A stretch of DNA of 64,000 nt, from NCBI GenBank assembly GCA_019321725.1, contig CM033109.1, forward strand, positions 18,073,993 to 18,137,992, in the 5' to 3' direction. Of the stretch, positions 34,788 to 45,311 are shown in pieces. The notes beneath the pieces are model-generated. The model was given only the letters and a program-made list of their open reading frames with translations, ran no database searches and had not been told where the DNA came from. The stretch comes from Paulownia fortunei (lineage: Eukaryota > Streptophyta > Magnoliopsida > Lamiales > Paulowniaceae). Every line of letters begins with the position of its first letter. The stretch's first letter is position 1. Made by a program: the position numbers and the translations under genes.

Positions 34788-36130
34788 GTGCAAGGCTGGT
34801 TTTCAAAGAAAGAAAGAAAGATACATCCATAGATGTAAAATATTCTCATAACTGGATGATAATACTTGTAGCTTTTATGAGTGGGTGAATATCCAAGGAA
34901 AATGCATTATGTGCCCTAAGATCAAACTTGCTATGATTATAACCATGGATATAGACAAATGTTGTGCAACCAAAAACTGTAGAAGTTAGGGATGAGAACA
35001 AATGGTGAGAGGCAGGGAAGCATTGCTGTATTAAAGGGAGTTTCATATTTTAAGACTCGAGTTGGCATTCTGTTGATCGAATATGATGCTATTAAAACAA
35101 CCTTTTCCTAAAACACTTATGGACACTCATTTAAAATATCATGGCACGGGCAACCTCAAGAAGATGATGATTTCTCCTTTCGAACACACCATTTTGTTAT
35201 GGAGTGTCAATACATGATGACTGAGTAATGATTCCTTCATTTTATAGATACTCTTCTAGAATATTTGCTCCCATTATTTGTATGAAGGATCCTAATGTTG
35301 GCCTCAAATTGATCAGATCAGTTTCCTACTATTTAAACACCCTAGCTGCTTCAAAGTTTTCTTTCAAAAATACACCCAACACACCCTACCTGCTTCATCA
35401 ATACATGTTATAAACCAACAAACTCCAATATTGGTTTTAACATGAGATGAACCTCAAATATCACTATGAATCAACATGAAAGGATAAGATTTTTCATAGA
35501 TTTGAGTTGGAATAGAGGCCTAATGATGTTCAAAATATTCACAAATCTCAAATATAAATTGAGAAATATCTTCATTCATGAAAAAGACTAGGAAACAAGA
35601 GTTTTAGATAAGCAAAACTAGGCCTTAGTCACAATGCCATAACCAATATCCTGCATTACTTTCAGCTTGATAACAATACACTTTCTTTATTCTATCATCT
35701 TGCATCTTTTCTTCAAAGAAAAATAGTCCACCAACCTCTCTAGCATTACCAATCTTCTTCCCCGTATATAATCCTGAAAAACACAATGATTTGGATGGAA
35801 ATTAACAATGTAATTTAAATTTCTAATAAGCTTGCTCATTGAAACAAGGTTACAAGACAAATCAAGCACATGTAACACATATCCTCAGAAATTTGAACAA
35901 TGCATATTCCTTTAACATTAATTAAGGGATAGTTAGCAATTTTTACCATTGAGACCCATTACAAGGTATATAGGAGAAAAATAAATTTAAGTTCCCTATG
36001 ATATGACCAGTTGCTCCTGAATCTATGATCGAGGAGTACATTTCAAGTATTTAGTAGAAAGGGCTTTACTAAAATTAACTAGCTACGCTAAATTTGCGAA
36101 TGGAGTATTTTGATAATGTTGAAACATAAA
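34788..36130 (-). pseudogene. Copia E protease and integrase
   Basis: Right to left on the minus strand: the protease active site DSGAT at 36023-36010; VLHVLDLSCNLVSMSKL at 35878-35828; GRRLVMLERLVDYF just before the integrase, near 35770-35720. Integrase pieces include FITCIDEAGRVCWVY (about 35420-35375), NNG and PQQNGV-like text near 35200, and HHLLEVARAM (about 35170-35140). Beyond integrase are VFGCTTFVYIHGYN (34970-34930) and SMDVSFF (about 34835-34815). A (TTTC)n expansion at 34800-34825 disturbs the frame close to the solo LTR. Multiple stops are present. Confidence 0.8.
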
Positions 36131-36148
36131 CCTATAAAGTTGCTCAAA

Positions 36149-36560
36149 TTATTCTTTAGTTGGGTTTGGAACCCCCGTGTCTCCTTGCCTCGATTTTCGT
36201 GAGAAGTTTTCCTCGATTGTTGTAAGAAGTCCACCCGGCTGCCTTGAGAAATCTGTTGCTGCCTCCCAAATATCCCTTGCTGTTGTATAGAGAATATAGC
36301 CCTCGCTTATCTCATATTCAATTAAATTAATAAGCCAGGCTATCACCATTGAATTCTTAAAACGCCACACCTAAAATCTATCTTCTCCTGGCTTTACAGG
36401 TTTTCGAGTGCCATCTAAAAGACCCATCTTTCCTCTACCACTTATGCAAAACCTTGTGGACTGGGCCAACCGTAAGAAATTATCTCGATTAAGCTCGTGT
36501 ACCATAATCTGAATGGTTTGATTTTTAATTTGATTTGTAACTAGTTGAGGCAATTATCGA
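36149..36560 (-). pseudogene. Copia E gag
   Basis: Two minus-strand frames, 36371-36553 and 36149-36370, are consecutive and in phase, separated by a single TAG at 36371-36373. They contain HELNRDNFLRLAQSTRFCISGRGKMGLLDG and NSMVIAWLINLIEYEISEGYILYTTARDIWEAATD, the N-terminal gag domain of many plant Copia elements. The zinc knuckle is not recognisable downstream. The primer-binding site TGGTATTAGGTCC lies just upstream at 36654-36642. Confidence 0.8.
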
Positions 36561-36641
36561 TTTCTCTCCTTTGTCTCCCATTTTTCCTAATTAGAATAGT
36601 ATTGTATATAATACTACAACACCCCTCTCAACCAATTTTCT

Positions 36642-36654
36642 GGACCTAATACCA
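36642..36654 (-). other. Primer-binding site of Copia E
   Basis: TGGTATTAGGTCC on the minus strand is a slightly decayed initiator-tRNA primer site. It marks the end of E's 5' LTR, which lies immediately to the right and is split by Copia F. Confidence 0.65.
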
Positions 36655-36655
36655 T

Positions 36656-36794
36656 AAAAGTTTTTTAGGAAAAAGATTTTTAGTATTTTCATATATAAAT
36701 TCAATATACAGAGGCGTGATTTATACATGGTACAATTATAAACAAGAAAGAAAATAAATGTTACCAGCTAGGAAATAAAAAGCTAACTAGTCAA
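36656..36794 (-). repeat. 5' LTR of Copia E, 3' portion
   Basis: It lies between the primer site and the border of Copia F. The other portion is 41543-41667. The assignment rests on position and continuity; no second copy of this portion exists in the window. Confidence 0.55.
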
Positions 36795-37272
36795 TGTTAG
36801 ACTTTAATATAAATATGATTAATAATCATAAGATTCAGGATAATCATGTAAATTATCAAGAAAAGCAACTGAATACTAAATCAAAAACATACCTTAATCT
36901 AAAATGACACATACATGAATCCACAATGATGAGAGTTAGCATCTTTCACAGCCAAATCTCCTTAGGTGTTCCATATGTTCTCTCTCTAAGATGGGGTCTC
37001 TAAGATAGGATAGTTGAAAAGAGCAAAACGACTGATTTGAATGGGTAACCATAACCACTATAATGTTCTTTATATACTAGGTCAATTAGAGGCCTATCAA
37101 CCCTAATTTAACTAGTATTGGGTCTCTACACATTGCAGAGCCCATACCCAGTAGATATTTGTAGAGTCCAGCTAATAGATCAATTATTTGACTCTATTAA
37201 TTTAGATAATCCATAATATAATTGTTATTTACATATATAAGCCCACATTGAAAAATTAAATAAAAATCTACA
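36795..37272 (-). repeat. 3' LTR of Copia F (478 bp)
   Basis: It runs from TGTTAGACTTTAA at 36795 to AATCTACA at 37272 on plus. Its mate is 41107-41542. Confidence 0.8.
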
Positions 37273-37283
37273 ATCTCCTACTT

Positions 37284-38960
37284 GGGCTACATATGTTATT
37301 TGAGACAATTACATTATAAAATCTTGAATGCGTAGTGAAAACACTATCTATCCTTGAAATATCCATTTAATTATAATCTGCTCCATCTCCTATATTAGCA
37401 TGGGATCAAAGCGACCTTCGTTACACTTAAATGGTAACTAGACTCATCAATTGTCAAGACACCAACATATTCAATAACATAGAACGAGTATGGATGTGTA
37501 GCATGAAAATTACATGCAATGTGATCTTAAACATGCTTATTTGATGAATCTGAATTCTTTCTTTATAACAACAAGAAGCTCGATGTTTATGTGCCTTGAC
37601 ATCAAAAAGCTTCTATTGTTCTTAGAATATGGCACACCTTTAGCGGTATTTCAATACCATCCACAACACGCAATACCATCCATAACACAGAGCCCAATGA
37701 CAATTTCACAGCCATATCCCATGCTCAGATGTCTTATAACATGCTATGAACTCGATTGCCACAGTGGAAAAAGCTATAAGTATCTACTTAACAATCTTCC
37801 ATAAAATAGCTCCTCCAACTAGCAATTAAACATAGCCTGAAGTGCATCTCTCACCTTATTGGCATTAACAAAATTGGAATCAAAATACCTAATGATCTCC
37901 AAAAGATCTAATTTTCAATAAGTGAGCATATAATCTTTTGTTCTCTACATATACTGCATAATCCTTTTGGCTGCTTTTCAAATGATCCATTCTAGGATTA
38001 TTTAAATATTTGCCTAATATTTTTACTATGCACATTATATCTAGATGCTTACGTACTTGAGCATACATAAGACTTTCTACGGCTAACGCATAAGGAGTCT
38101 TTTACCTCTCTTTTACTTTAAACTCATTCTTGGGGTACTAAATGAGACTGAACTTGTCTCCCAATAGCTTTGGGAGCATCTCCTACTGAACTTATGGTAT
38201 ATATAATTATCAACTTTATTTACCTCAAACCCAAACGAGATAATAACTTGATGAAAATTGTAATAGCATTAATAGGAAACCTGGTTGAGACCACAGATGG
38301 ATTTCTTTAGTTTGCAAATCATATCATTTGGATCTTTGGATACAAAGTTTTCTAGTGTACCCATATATATCATTTCGTCAATATCACCATTTAGAAACGC
38401 AGTCTTTACATCCATCTTTATAGCTCCAAATTAAAATGAGTCATAAATGTTATTATGGTCCTAAAAAGTCTTTCGAATAAATAAGAGAGAGTCTCTCTTA
38501 TAACCTTTTTTCTAAGTAAAACCCCTGTCAACTAGATAGGCCTTATTTCTCTCAACATTGGCTTTTGAATCCCTCTTGGTCTAAATATTCATTTGCAACC
38601 AATGGGTTTTGCACTTTAGGCAATTTGATGAGATCCTAAATGTTATTATCTTTCATGGCATCTTGTCTGAGGTTGTTAAGTTTACTTTGTAGGAAAAACT
38701 ACTTTATTTTGCACTTGGAGTTCCTCAACATCACCTCTATAATCTGAATTTTCTATATTGAATAATGTCAGGAATGAAAGCTTAATCATTATTAATAGCA
38801 ATTGTAGGAAGAGAAACGAATTCCTTATTAAAGACAATGTCCGTAACTTTATCTCCCTCCCAAACTTAACTCCTTTAAGAAACTTAGCATTTCCCATCTC
38901 AAAATGACCTAGTGAAAGGATCATAAAACTTGAAATCCCTTGAGCTATAATACCCAACAA
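37284..38960 (-). pseudogene. Copia F RT and RNase H
   Basis: From right to left on minus: FYDLSLGHFEMGNAKFL-type text and GREIKLRTLSL at 38960-38850 (segment between integrase and RT). RT contains MDVKTAFLNGDIDE, with the first catalytic Asp, and ICKLKKSICGLNQ at about 38420-38285. RNase H contains MSRHINIELLVV near 37600-37570. YVDD was not recognised, so the RT centre around 38000-38250 is badly decayed. Frames are short and shifted throughout. Confidence 0.7.
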
Positions 38961-39928
38961 AGTGGCAGCTTAAAATTCATGAGTCCAGTTTCCTCTCATT
39001 TAGCGTGAAGGCCTTACCTTAGCTGGACAATCCCAAATATGCAAATGTCGGATACTAGGCTTCTTGCATATCCATATTCCATATGGGTTTTAGCTACCGC
39101 TTTGATTGGAACCCTGTTAATAATGTAGGTTGCAATTTTTAGTGCTTCTCCGAGGGGTTCAGTAAAGAATAACTTAGCATACTTCTTACCATGTCCTTAA
39201 ACGTTTTGTTTCATGCATTTCATACCATATGAGCTGGTATGCAAGGTTTTATATACAAGGTAATTGTATATAAAAATATAGGTTACCATCAACAATAAAG
39301 GGCCAGTATCAATAAGATTTTAACCTTGAAAGAGACTAAATTTACTATTTCCAAATAAACAAGAATAACTAAATTTATCCAAAGTGAAAATATAAATTAA
39401 ACTCCATATGATGATACTATATCTCTCCAAATTCAAAAATAACCAACCACTAATAACAACCTAAAAATCCGTATAGCCTTAACTGTAAATATTTTGTCAT
39501 AACCCACATAAATACATCTTTTAGCATTATTTGGTTGTTGGCTCAATAGGCAACCCTACATAGACACACTTGTGTGAGTAGTAGAACCAGAATCTACCCA
39601 ACAAGTATGCTAGGTACAAAGCTATTTTAACTGCAGAATAAACTAAAAGTGAGGAGCAGAGCTTGACATGCCATTTGTTGCACTTGGAATATTCCTTTTT
39701 CATGCGTCCACCCTTCTTGAAGAAATAGCAGGTAAATTCCTAATCCTATTTCTTTTGTAATTACCAACTACAGCTTTAGTTCGTTATCCTAAGGGGTAGT
39801 TACTAAGTGAACACTTTCAGTCTTTTCTCGCTCTTCTTGCACAATAAGACACGAACTCATTAAAAGCCCATTTGTTCTTTTGGGTATTGTAACGCACTTA
39901 AATTGACAGTATTGTGCAGGAAGAGAAA
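38961..39928 (-). pseudogene. Copia F integrase, protease and gag C-terminal region, badly decayed
   Basis: Position between gag (39929-40204) and the RT-proximal segment requires protease and integrase here. No active-site motif could be read with confidence. Short frames and AT-rich text only. Confidence 0.4.
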
Positions 39929-40204
39929 TTAAACCATATGCACGAGCAAGTCCTTCAACAGCTCTAATTTTGGTGCCTTTAGTTTGGAAGCGAGAATATA
40001 CATCTCCATAATGTGCTCCTTTATGTTTCCTTTTCCTTTATACTTTATTGAAATAAGATTAGCCAAAAGGGGACTTGTTTCAGTTTTCTCATTTTTAGCA
40101 AAATAATTTTCAAAATTTTTAAGGAACTTCTTGGCACCGTCCTCCTCAGATATAGTGCCCCTAAAGGTTTCCAGAATGATGCGTTTTATGATCATAAGAC
40201 TCAT
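39929..40204 (-). pseudogene. Copia F gag fragment
   Basis: The 91-codon minus-strand frame begins MSLMIIKRIILETFRGTISE and contains AKKFLKNFENYFAKNEKTET, KYKGKGNIKEHIMEMYILASKLKA and DLLVHMV. This is the gag domain of Copia elements in which a short leader precedes a UBN2-type gag. Gag normally extends on both sides; here the frame is lost outside. Confidence 0.75.
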
Positions 40205-41092
40205 GCGGTTAGTACAGTCCCATTTCTCTAAGTCTCTTTAGCTATAAGGAAACTTTAATGAGAGCAGGATGTCGTTTTGTTTGAAGCATAAGGTCAAGAT
40301 TTCATGCACCTGAGAATAATCACAATATTATGTTTCCAATTCTAAAGTTTGTGCCATTAAGCACTTAAATAAAATCAATATTGGCAAATACCATAGAAGT
40401 ATAAGCAGAAACTTAATCAAGAAAACAAAACTAAATAATACGTTCATAATCTATATTTGTGTCACAACATAATTATAAAAAAATTTATATATCAACATTA
40501 AAGTTTAGTCTTTGAACAGAAACATCAAACCATAAGTTGTACTCTTCATGTAGTAACTAAAAATTGCAATTGATCTTTTAAACAATAAGTTTTTCTTTGA
40601 ACAGGGGCTAAGTGATTTGATGAATGGTGGCAGCTAAGAAATCAAATGGTCGCATCATCGTCGCCCGCTGTCTTCCCCATCAATTGGAATTTACCTTTTT
40701 TTGTTGAACTATTGTGGGTCTATTGGACGGTAGTTCAGTCGGGGTATTGGGATTGGCCGCGGTGGTGGGTTATTTGCAGTGGGTGCTTGCCCGCCATTGC
40801 CCTTCATTTTCACGGTGTTAGGATAGACGACCATGACACTAGATGGCTGGCTATCCCAGCACCTCTATCGTCATGATTAGAATTTCTTTTTTTTTTAATA
40901 ATAACAAAGGGGTAGAAACCTCAAAAGGTTTTTAAGGAAAATTCTGAACAAAATTTGTTAAGCACAATAACATGGCCCAAATGAAAAAAATCACCAAAAA
41001 AAATTTGATTTCTTTTTTCAACAAAAAATATATTTTTACGAATATAATCAATGAAAGAAGATAGAAAAAACTTTCTTGATAATCTAACATGA
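40205..41092 (-). other. Leader of Copia F, with a GC-rich patch
   Basis: No gene is recognised. Position 40640-40876 is visibly GC-richer than its surroundings (for example GGCCGCGGTGGTGGG) and holds a 76-codon plus-strand frame that I do not credit as a gene, because it lies antisense in the leader of a dead element. Confidence 0.5.
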
Positions 41093-41106
41093 CATGTTCT
41101 GATAAC

Positions 41107-41542
41107 ACTTAGACTTTAACAAAAATATGATCAATATTCATATAACCCAAAATCATCATGTAAATTATCAAAAAATAAATTAAATATTAAATTAAAAACG
41201 TACATGAATCCACGCTGATGAGGGTTAGCATCTTCCACACAACCAAATCTTCTTAGGTGCTCCATATGTTTTTTCTCTAAGATGGGATAGAGAAGAGCAA
41301 ACTGATTTATTTGACTTGAGACCATAACCCTACAATATTCCTTATATACTTGGTCAAATAGAACCCTATCAACCTTAATTTGACTAGTATTGAATCTCTA
41401 TACATTGGAAAGCCCATATCCAAAAAATATTTCTGAAGTCCAACTAATAGATCACTTATTTGGCTCTATTAATTTAGATAGCCCATAATATAATTGACAT
41501 TACATATGAAAGCTCACATTGAGAAATTAAATAAACCCAACG
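41107..41542 (-). repeat. 5' LTR of Copia F (436 bp)
   Basis: It aligns with 36795-37272. The inward side is followed by a primer-binding site (41106-41093), which identifies it as the 5' LTR of a minus-strand element. Confidence 0.8.
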
Positions 41543-41667
41543 GCTAGCACCTATGATCTTGGAAAATATATTACATAGATCAGTTCCTAAAAAATCAGCT
41601 AGCTAATATAAAATAATAACCAGATCATCTATTTTAGGAAAAGTTACTCTATCAGATTCTCTACAAG
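41543..41667 (-). repeat. 5' LTR of Copia E, 5' portion
   Basis: Positions 41557-41667 match the 3' LTR fragment at 24044-24154 and end TCTCTACA (TGTAGAGA on minus). The next bases to the right, 41668 onward, belong to a different gypsy element, so this is E's outer boundary. Confidence 0.75.
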
Positions 41668-43500
41668 CCCTAAACTATGCTCAGGGCACTCCATGGAAGC
41701 ACCAAAAAATATTGTTCACTTAAATCTTAACTAGTTTATCATGTGGAGTTGTTCGCTTAACTGGTAAAAATTGATTTGGTGAGTCTATCCATAATTACCT
41801 ATCTAAATTCATTTTTGCACCTCATCCTTCACAAGCCACACACACAATCTATAGTATTGTGTTCTACTTCCCTCTGGTATTTCAAAATTTCGCAACTTAC
41901 CAGCTATTCTTTGATGTTAGATCTTTTACTAGTTGGCACATCAAACTCTATCTAGCTATAACTCGCTTAACTTCCACCAAACTTGACTTCAAACCTTTAT
42001 ATTTTAGTTTTACCTGGATGTATAGCAAATCGTAACTTATGATTCTCTCCCAAATTATTGGAACACAAACCCTATTCCCAAAAGCTACCCTAGTGATGCC
42101 AAAATCTTAGGTGAAATCCTTAATTTGTGCCTTCATTAATCCTACATAATTTGGAATCCTTCTGTTCAACTAATTTAATACATTCAATTAACACAGGTTG
42201 GGCAATCAAACACCTCATCATATTAACAGAACTACTAATCACTATTCCAATTTATGAACCCTCTAATTACTACTTCAATTTTTGTAGAATTACTAGAAAT
42301 TTTCCTTTTTCGATACTACGTGTTCCTAGAATAATACACCATCCAACCAAAAGTTTGCATTTCTTAGTTTGGCAAAAAGTTGCTTGTTTGGTAAGGTTTG
42401 CAGCACTAGGCTCAAATGTTCAACCTGCTCCTCTTTACTTTTAGAATAGAGCAATACATAGATAAAAGCTATAAGCAAATTGGTCCATGTATTCTTGCAA
42501 AACCTTGTTCATCAAATTGATGAAAGCAGCATAAATATTTTTTTAGCCCAAAAGGCAAACTAAAAACTCATAATGATAATACCTAGAAAGCATTCTCTGA
42601 TAAATCTACACTTATATTTTTCAACTCGTTGCAACTGATCAAACAAGTCTTAGAGAATATTTGTTCTTCAATCACAACAATCAATACATAAGTGAAACCA
42701 AACATCTTTTTTTTTTCTTTTTTTTGACAACTTATACACCGGTGCTCCCTAGGGGTACACCAAATAAACCTTTTATTAAGCAATTCCTGAATTTGCAGTT
42801 TCACCTCACACAACTAACTTGGAGCTATATAGTAAAGTGACTTCATTAAAGGTCCAACACTTGCCACTAAATCTATTACGAATTCAATATCTCGATTTGT
42901 AGGTAATCTAAGTAATTTCATCAGGAAAAACATTAAGAATTCTTTTACAACCGGGATATCATCTAGTTATACATCATCCTTCTCAGTGTCCACAAAAAAT
43001 ACAAGGTATGCACACTTCCTTCCCTCACAATATACACAAGGTATGCAACAAATCTAAACACTTTCATTGACTACTCATATAACATCTAATAATCACATAA
43101 ACCCTATATTATTATAGAGTGAAAAGCTTTCGGAACTGTAATTAGATGCTACTCAGTCATTTTATTCTTTCTATCCTAATGATATCCTTACTTTCACAAC
43201 TAACCATCAATTCCAATGCCATAAATAGCAACATACCTTTAATTCATGTAAGAACTTTATTTTATACTCAGTCGAAATTTTTTGCATCATAAGGGCAGAA
43301 TTAATAATACCACAAAAATAACTCTTTTTATTTTTTATTTATTGAACCTAATACATCTCGTCTTTCTTGAAGTTGTACATACATATGCATCTATGAGTTT
43401 CTCCCTATCCTCAATAATTTTGAGCATCTATGTAAGAAAGGTTCTATATAGTCGAGCAATGACTAAAAAATAGTTACCATAGCATCCCAAAGTCGAAATA
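41668..43500 (-). pseudogene. Ty3/Gypsy (chromovirus-type) pol remains: protease, RT, integrase
   Basis: Right to left on minus: a segment FFVDTEKDDV...DDIPVVKEF (about 43000-42930) and NRDIEFVIDLV (about 42900-42870) precede RT. RT begins LQIQELLNKRFIWCTP (about 42800-42760), with YSKSKEEQVEHLSLVLQTL (42460-42390) after the polymerase centre. Integrase pieces are LRFAIHPGKTK (about 42040-42000), EHNTIDCVCGL, KNEF and VIMDRLTKSIF (about 41800-41770). The last text at 41690 is PWSALSIV, where the family has H-G-V-P-x-S-I-V. The rest of integrase is cut off at the border with Copia E. Every domain is broken by stops. Confidence 0.75.
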
Positions 43501-44279
43501 CTAAAATTGTGATGATAAGTACAGTTAACAATACCTAAAAACTTTTAACCTTCACACAAATTATAAACCTATATACTTGAGCATATTATTTCTTGTAAAT
43601 ATTAGCATCTCACTTCCTTCAACTCTGTGGATATCATTCACCTATAAACCACAGTCCAAGGAAGCTATCCAGACAACATTGGAGTAACCAAATGCTTTAA
43701 TACCACATATTCACCTCCTAGATGTAAGTTATTCAATGAATTCCAACAAGAAGTTATTAGCCTATTTTATATACAAATTTATAACAATTTAATTTTTTTC
43801 TCACTAACTAAACCAATATCCTTTTTTTTTTCACAAGTTAATTGTGACACTGCCACCCAACTAATTATATTAGTAAAATTAAAATTGAAGTTTCACATTT
43901 AAAGTACAACCTAAGATCAATTCCAACCAGCCTTTGTCAGCTTTGCTAAGGCAATTTTGGAGCTATCACCCTTAGGCTCTCGCTATGCACCATTTTTGCA
44001 TTATAAACCTATGGAGAAAGATCTGAAAATGTAAGAAAAGGGCTTAGTAAGCTTCAAAGGTGCTACGGCTTTCAAAAAAGCACAAAAATTTAACAATTAA
44101 GCAAACAAGAGATCAATGTTTAGGCACAATGAAACAATGACACATACCTTAAAGAATTCAATTTAATATTGATAACCACCTTATAACTCCTACTTTCCAT
44201 TAACTACATTAACCACCAAATGCAAAGAGTAACCTTGTCATTAAAAACTGACATGCTAGGGTACATGTCTAATCTACAA

Positions 44280-44390
44280 CCCCATCACCATGAGATGCTT
44301 TGTCCATGCACGAGAGGGGACTCGAACCATGGGGAGTGAGCAACCAATATAGCAAACCCAATGCTACACGCAAGGATCTTAACATGTATG
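44280..44390 (-). repeat. tRNA-related sequence, possible SINE
   Basis: The minus strand has GGTTCGAGTCCC (complement of 44314-44325), a perfect RNA polymerase III B box. About 28 bases upstream lies TAGCATTGGG, a loose A box. The arms around the B box do not pair as a tRNA T stem, so it is not a functional tRNA gene; a tRNA-derived SINE head or a tRNA pseudogene is more likely. No 3' tail or target duplication was identified. Confidence 0.3.
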
Positions 44391-45165
44391 CCAAAATAGG
44401 TCTAAGGAATGACGATCTAATAATCTAATAAGGTTGTTCAATAATAGGTATATTGTTGCATTTTTGCACGCGCAAGATATAGTATTGCATACGCGTAAAT
44501 ATCTAATAATATTCAACAATGATATTTCGATATTCCAATATGGCATAAGGCAAAATCAAGTACTACACCAGGCCAATATTAATCTTATTCTAAACCAACC
44601 AAAAGGTGAATAATATAGTAATGGTGCATTTAACGATGAATAAAACAAGTATAATTATGTGATTTCAGGTTATAAAGTTCAAACTCTGATCAGTTTGTTA
44701 AACTGTTTATGTCACACAATAAAACCACATTTTCTTATCTTCTAGTCACTTTCAACCATTTGTATATTTATGATATTTAGATATTCCCAGGCATTCAATA
44801 ATATTTATAGAAAAAACTTCCTCCAATTATAAAAATAATTGAGTATATGAGATATTCACCTCAAGATTCATATACTCAAGTGACTTGGATGTTGTTCTGT
44901 TCAATAGAGTATCACCTATGTTGACAAAAAAAATTGTATTAATCACTAAGCATATAGAAATATCTTAACAAATTCGATTAAATGTAAGCACTTAATAGGC
45001 TTCTTTGAAGTCTTTAGATTAATTCCTAATGTCATACCTCAAACCCTAAGACAATAAAAACCAATGCAAACTTTCAAACATCCCAAAGCCTACCAAGTTA
45101 GCATGTGAACTCTACCATAATATCATAAAATAATAACATATAAGCATTGATATAGAGCATCTATA

Positions 45166-45311
45166 CCCACATCATCATGAGGTAAACAAACAATGCATTA
45201 TAGAGAATCTAACAATCAAATTCCCAATATTCATATTATGCCCACATCATCATGAGATAAACAATGCATTATAGAGAATCTAACAATCAAATTCCCAATC
45301 TTCATATTATA
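45166..45311. repeat. Tandem duplication, about 75-bp unit, two copies
   Basis: Unit one is 45166-45240 and unit two 45241-45311. They are nearly identical, each beginning CCCACATCATCATGAG and containing GCATTATAGAGAATCTAAC. The second lacks four bases in AAACAAAC. Confidence 0.85.

Larger units (their letters stand above)
36795..41542 (-). mobile_element. Ty1/Copia retrotransposon F, minus orientation, both LTRs present
   Basis: The LTRs are 36795-37272 (3' LTR) and 41107-41542 (5' LTR); they align throughout, for example the ATGAATCCAC...GATGAGRGTTAGCATCTT and CTCTATTAATTTAGATA segments. On the minus strand a polypurine run AAGTAGGAGAT precedes the 3' LTR start TGTAGATTTT at 37272, and a primer site GTTATCAGAACATG follows the 5' LTR at 41106-41093. 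Between them are gag, integrase/RT and RNase H remains. Total 4748 bp. The 5' LTR start reads CGTTGGGTTT, the family TGTTGGG with the first base changed by a transition. No exact target duplication was found (GTCAA and GCTAG at the immediate flanks). Confidence 0.85.
24044..41667 (-). mobile_element. Ty1/Copia retrotransposon E, minus orientation, split by three later elements
   Basis: Read from right to left, the Copia order is complete apart from an internal deletion. 5' LTR pieces lie at 41667-41543 and 36794-36656 with the primer site at 36654-36642. Gag follows at 36560-36149, protease near 36020, integrase at 35690-34788 and 30057-29870, then RNase H at about 29515-28996 and 24253-24171. 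The polypurine tract is at 24170-24155 and the 3' LTR start at 24154. Removing Copia D (24259-28995), the solo LTR (30058-34787) and Copia F (36795-41542) rejoins the coding order on both sides of each gap. Without the inserts E is about 3.4 kb, short for Copia because most of RT is gone. Confidence 0.85.

Noticed and set aside
36782..41547. GCTAA / GCTAG as target duplication of Copia F
   Set aside because: The left word lies eight bases outside the LTR end fixed by alignment of the two LTRs, so it does not abut the element.
44314..44325. Functional tRNA gene
   Set aside because: Only the B box matches; the T stem and acceptor stem do not pair.
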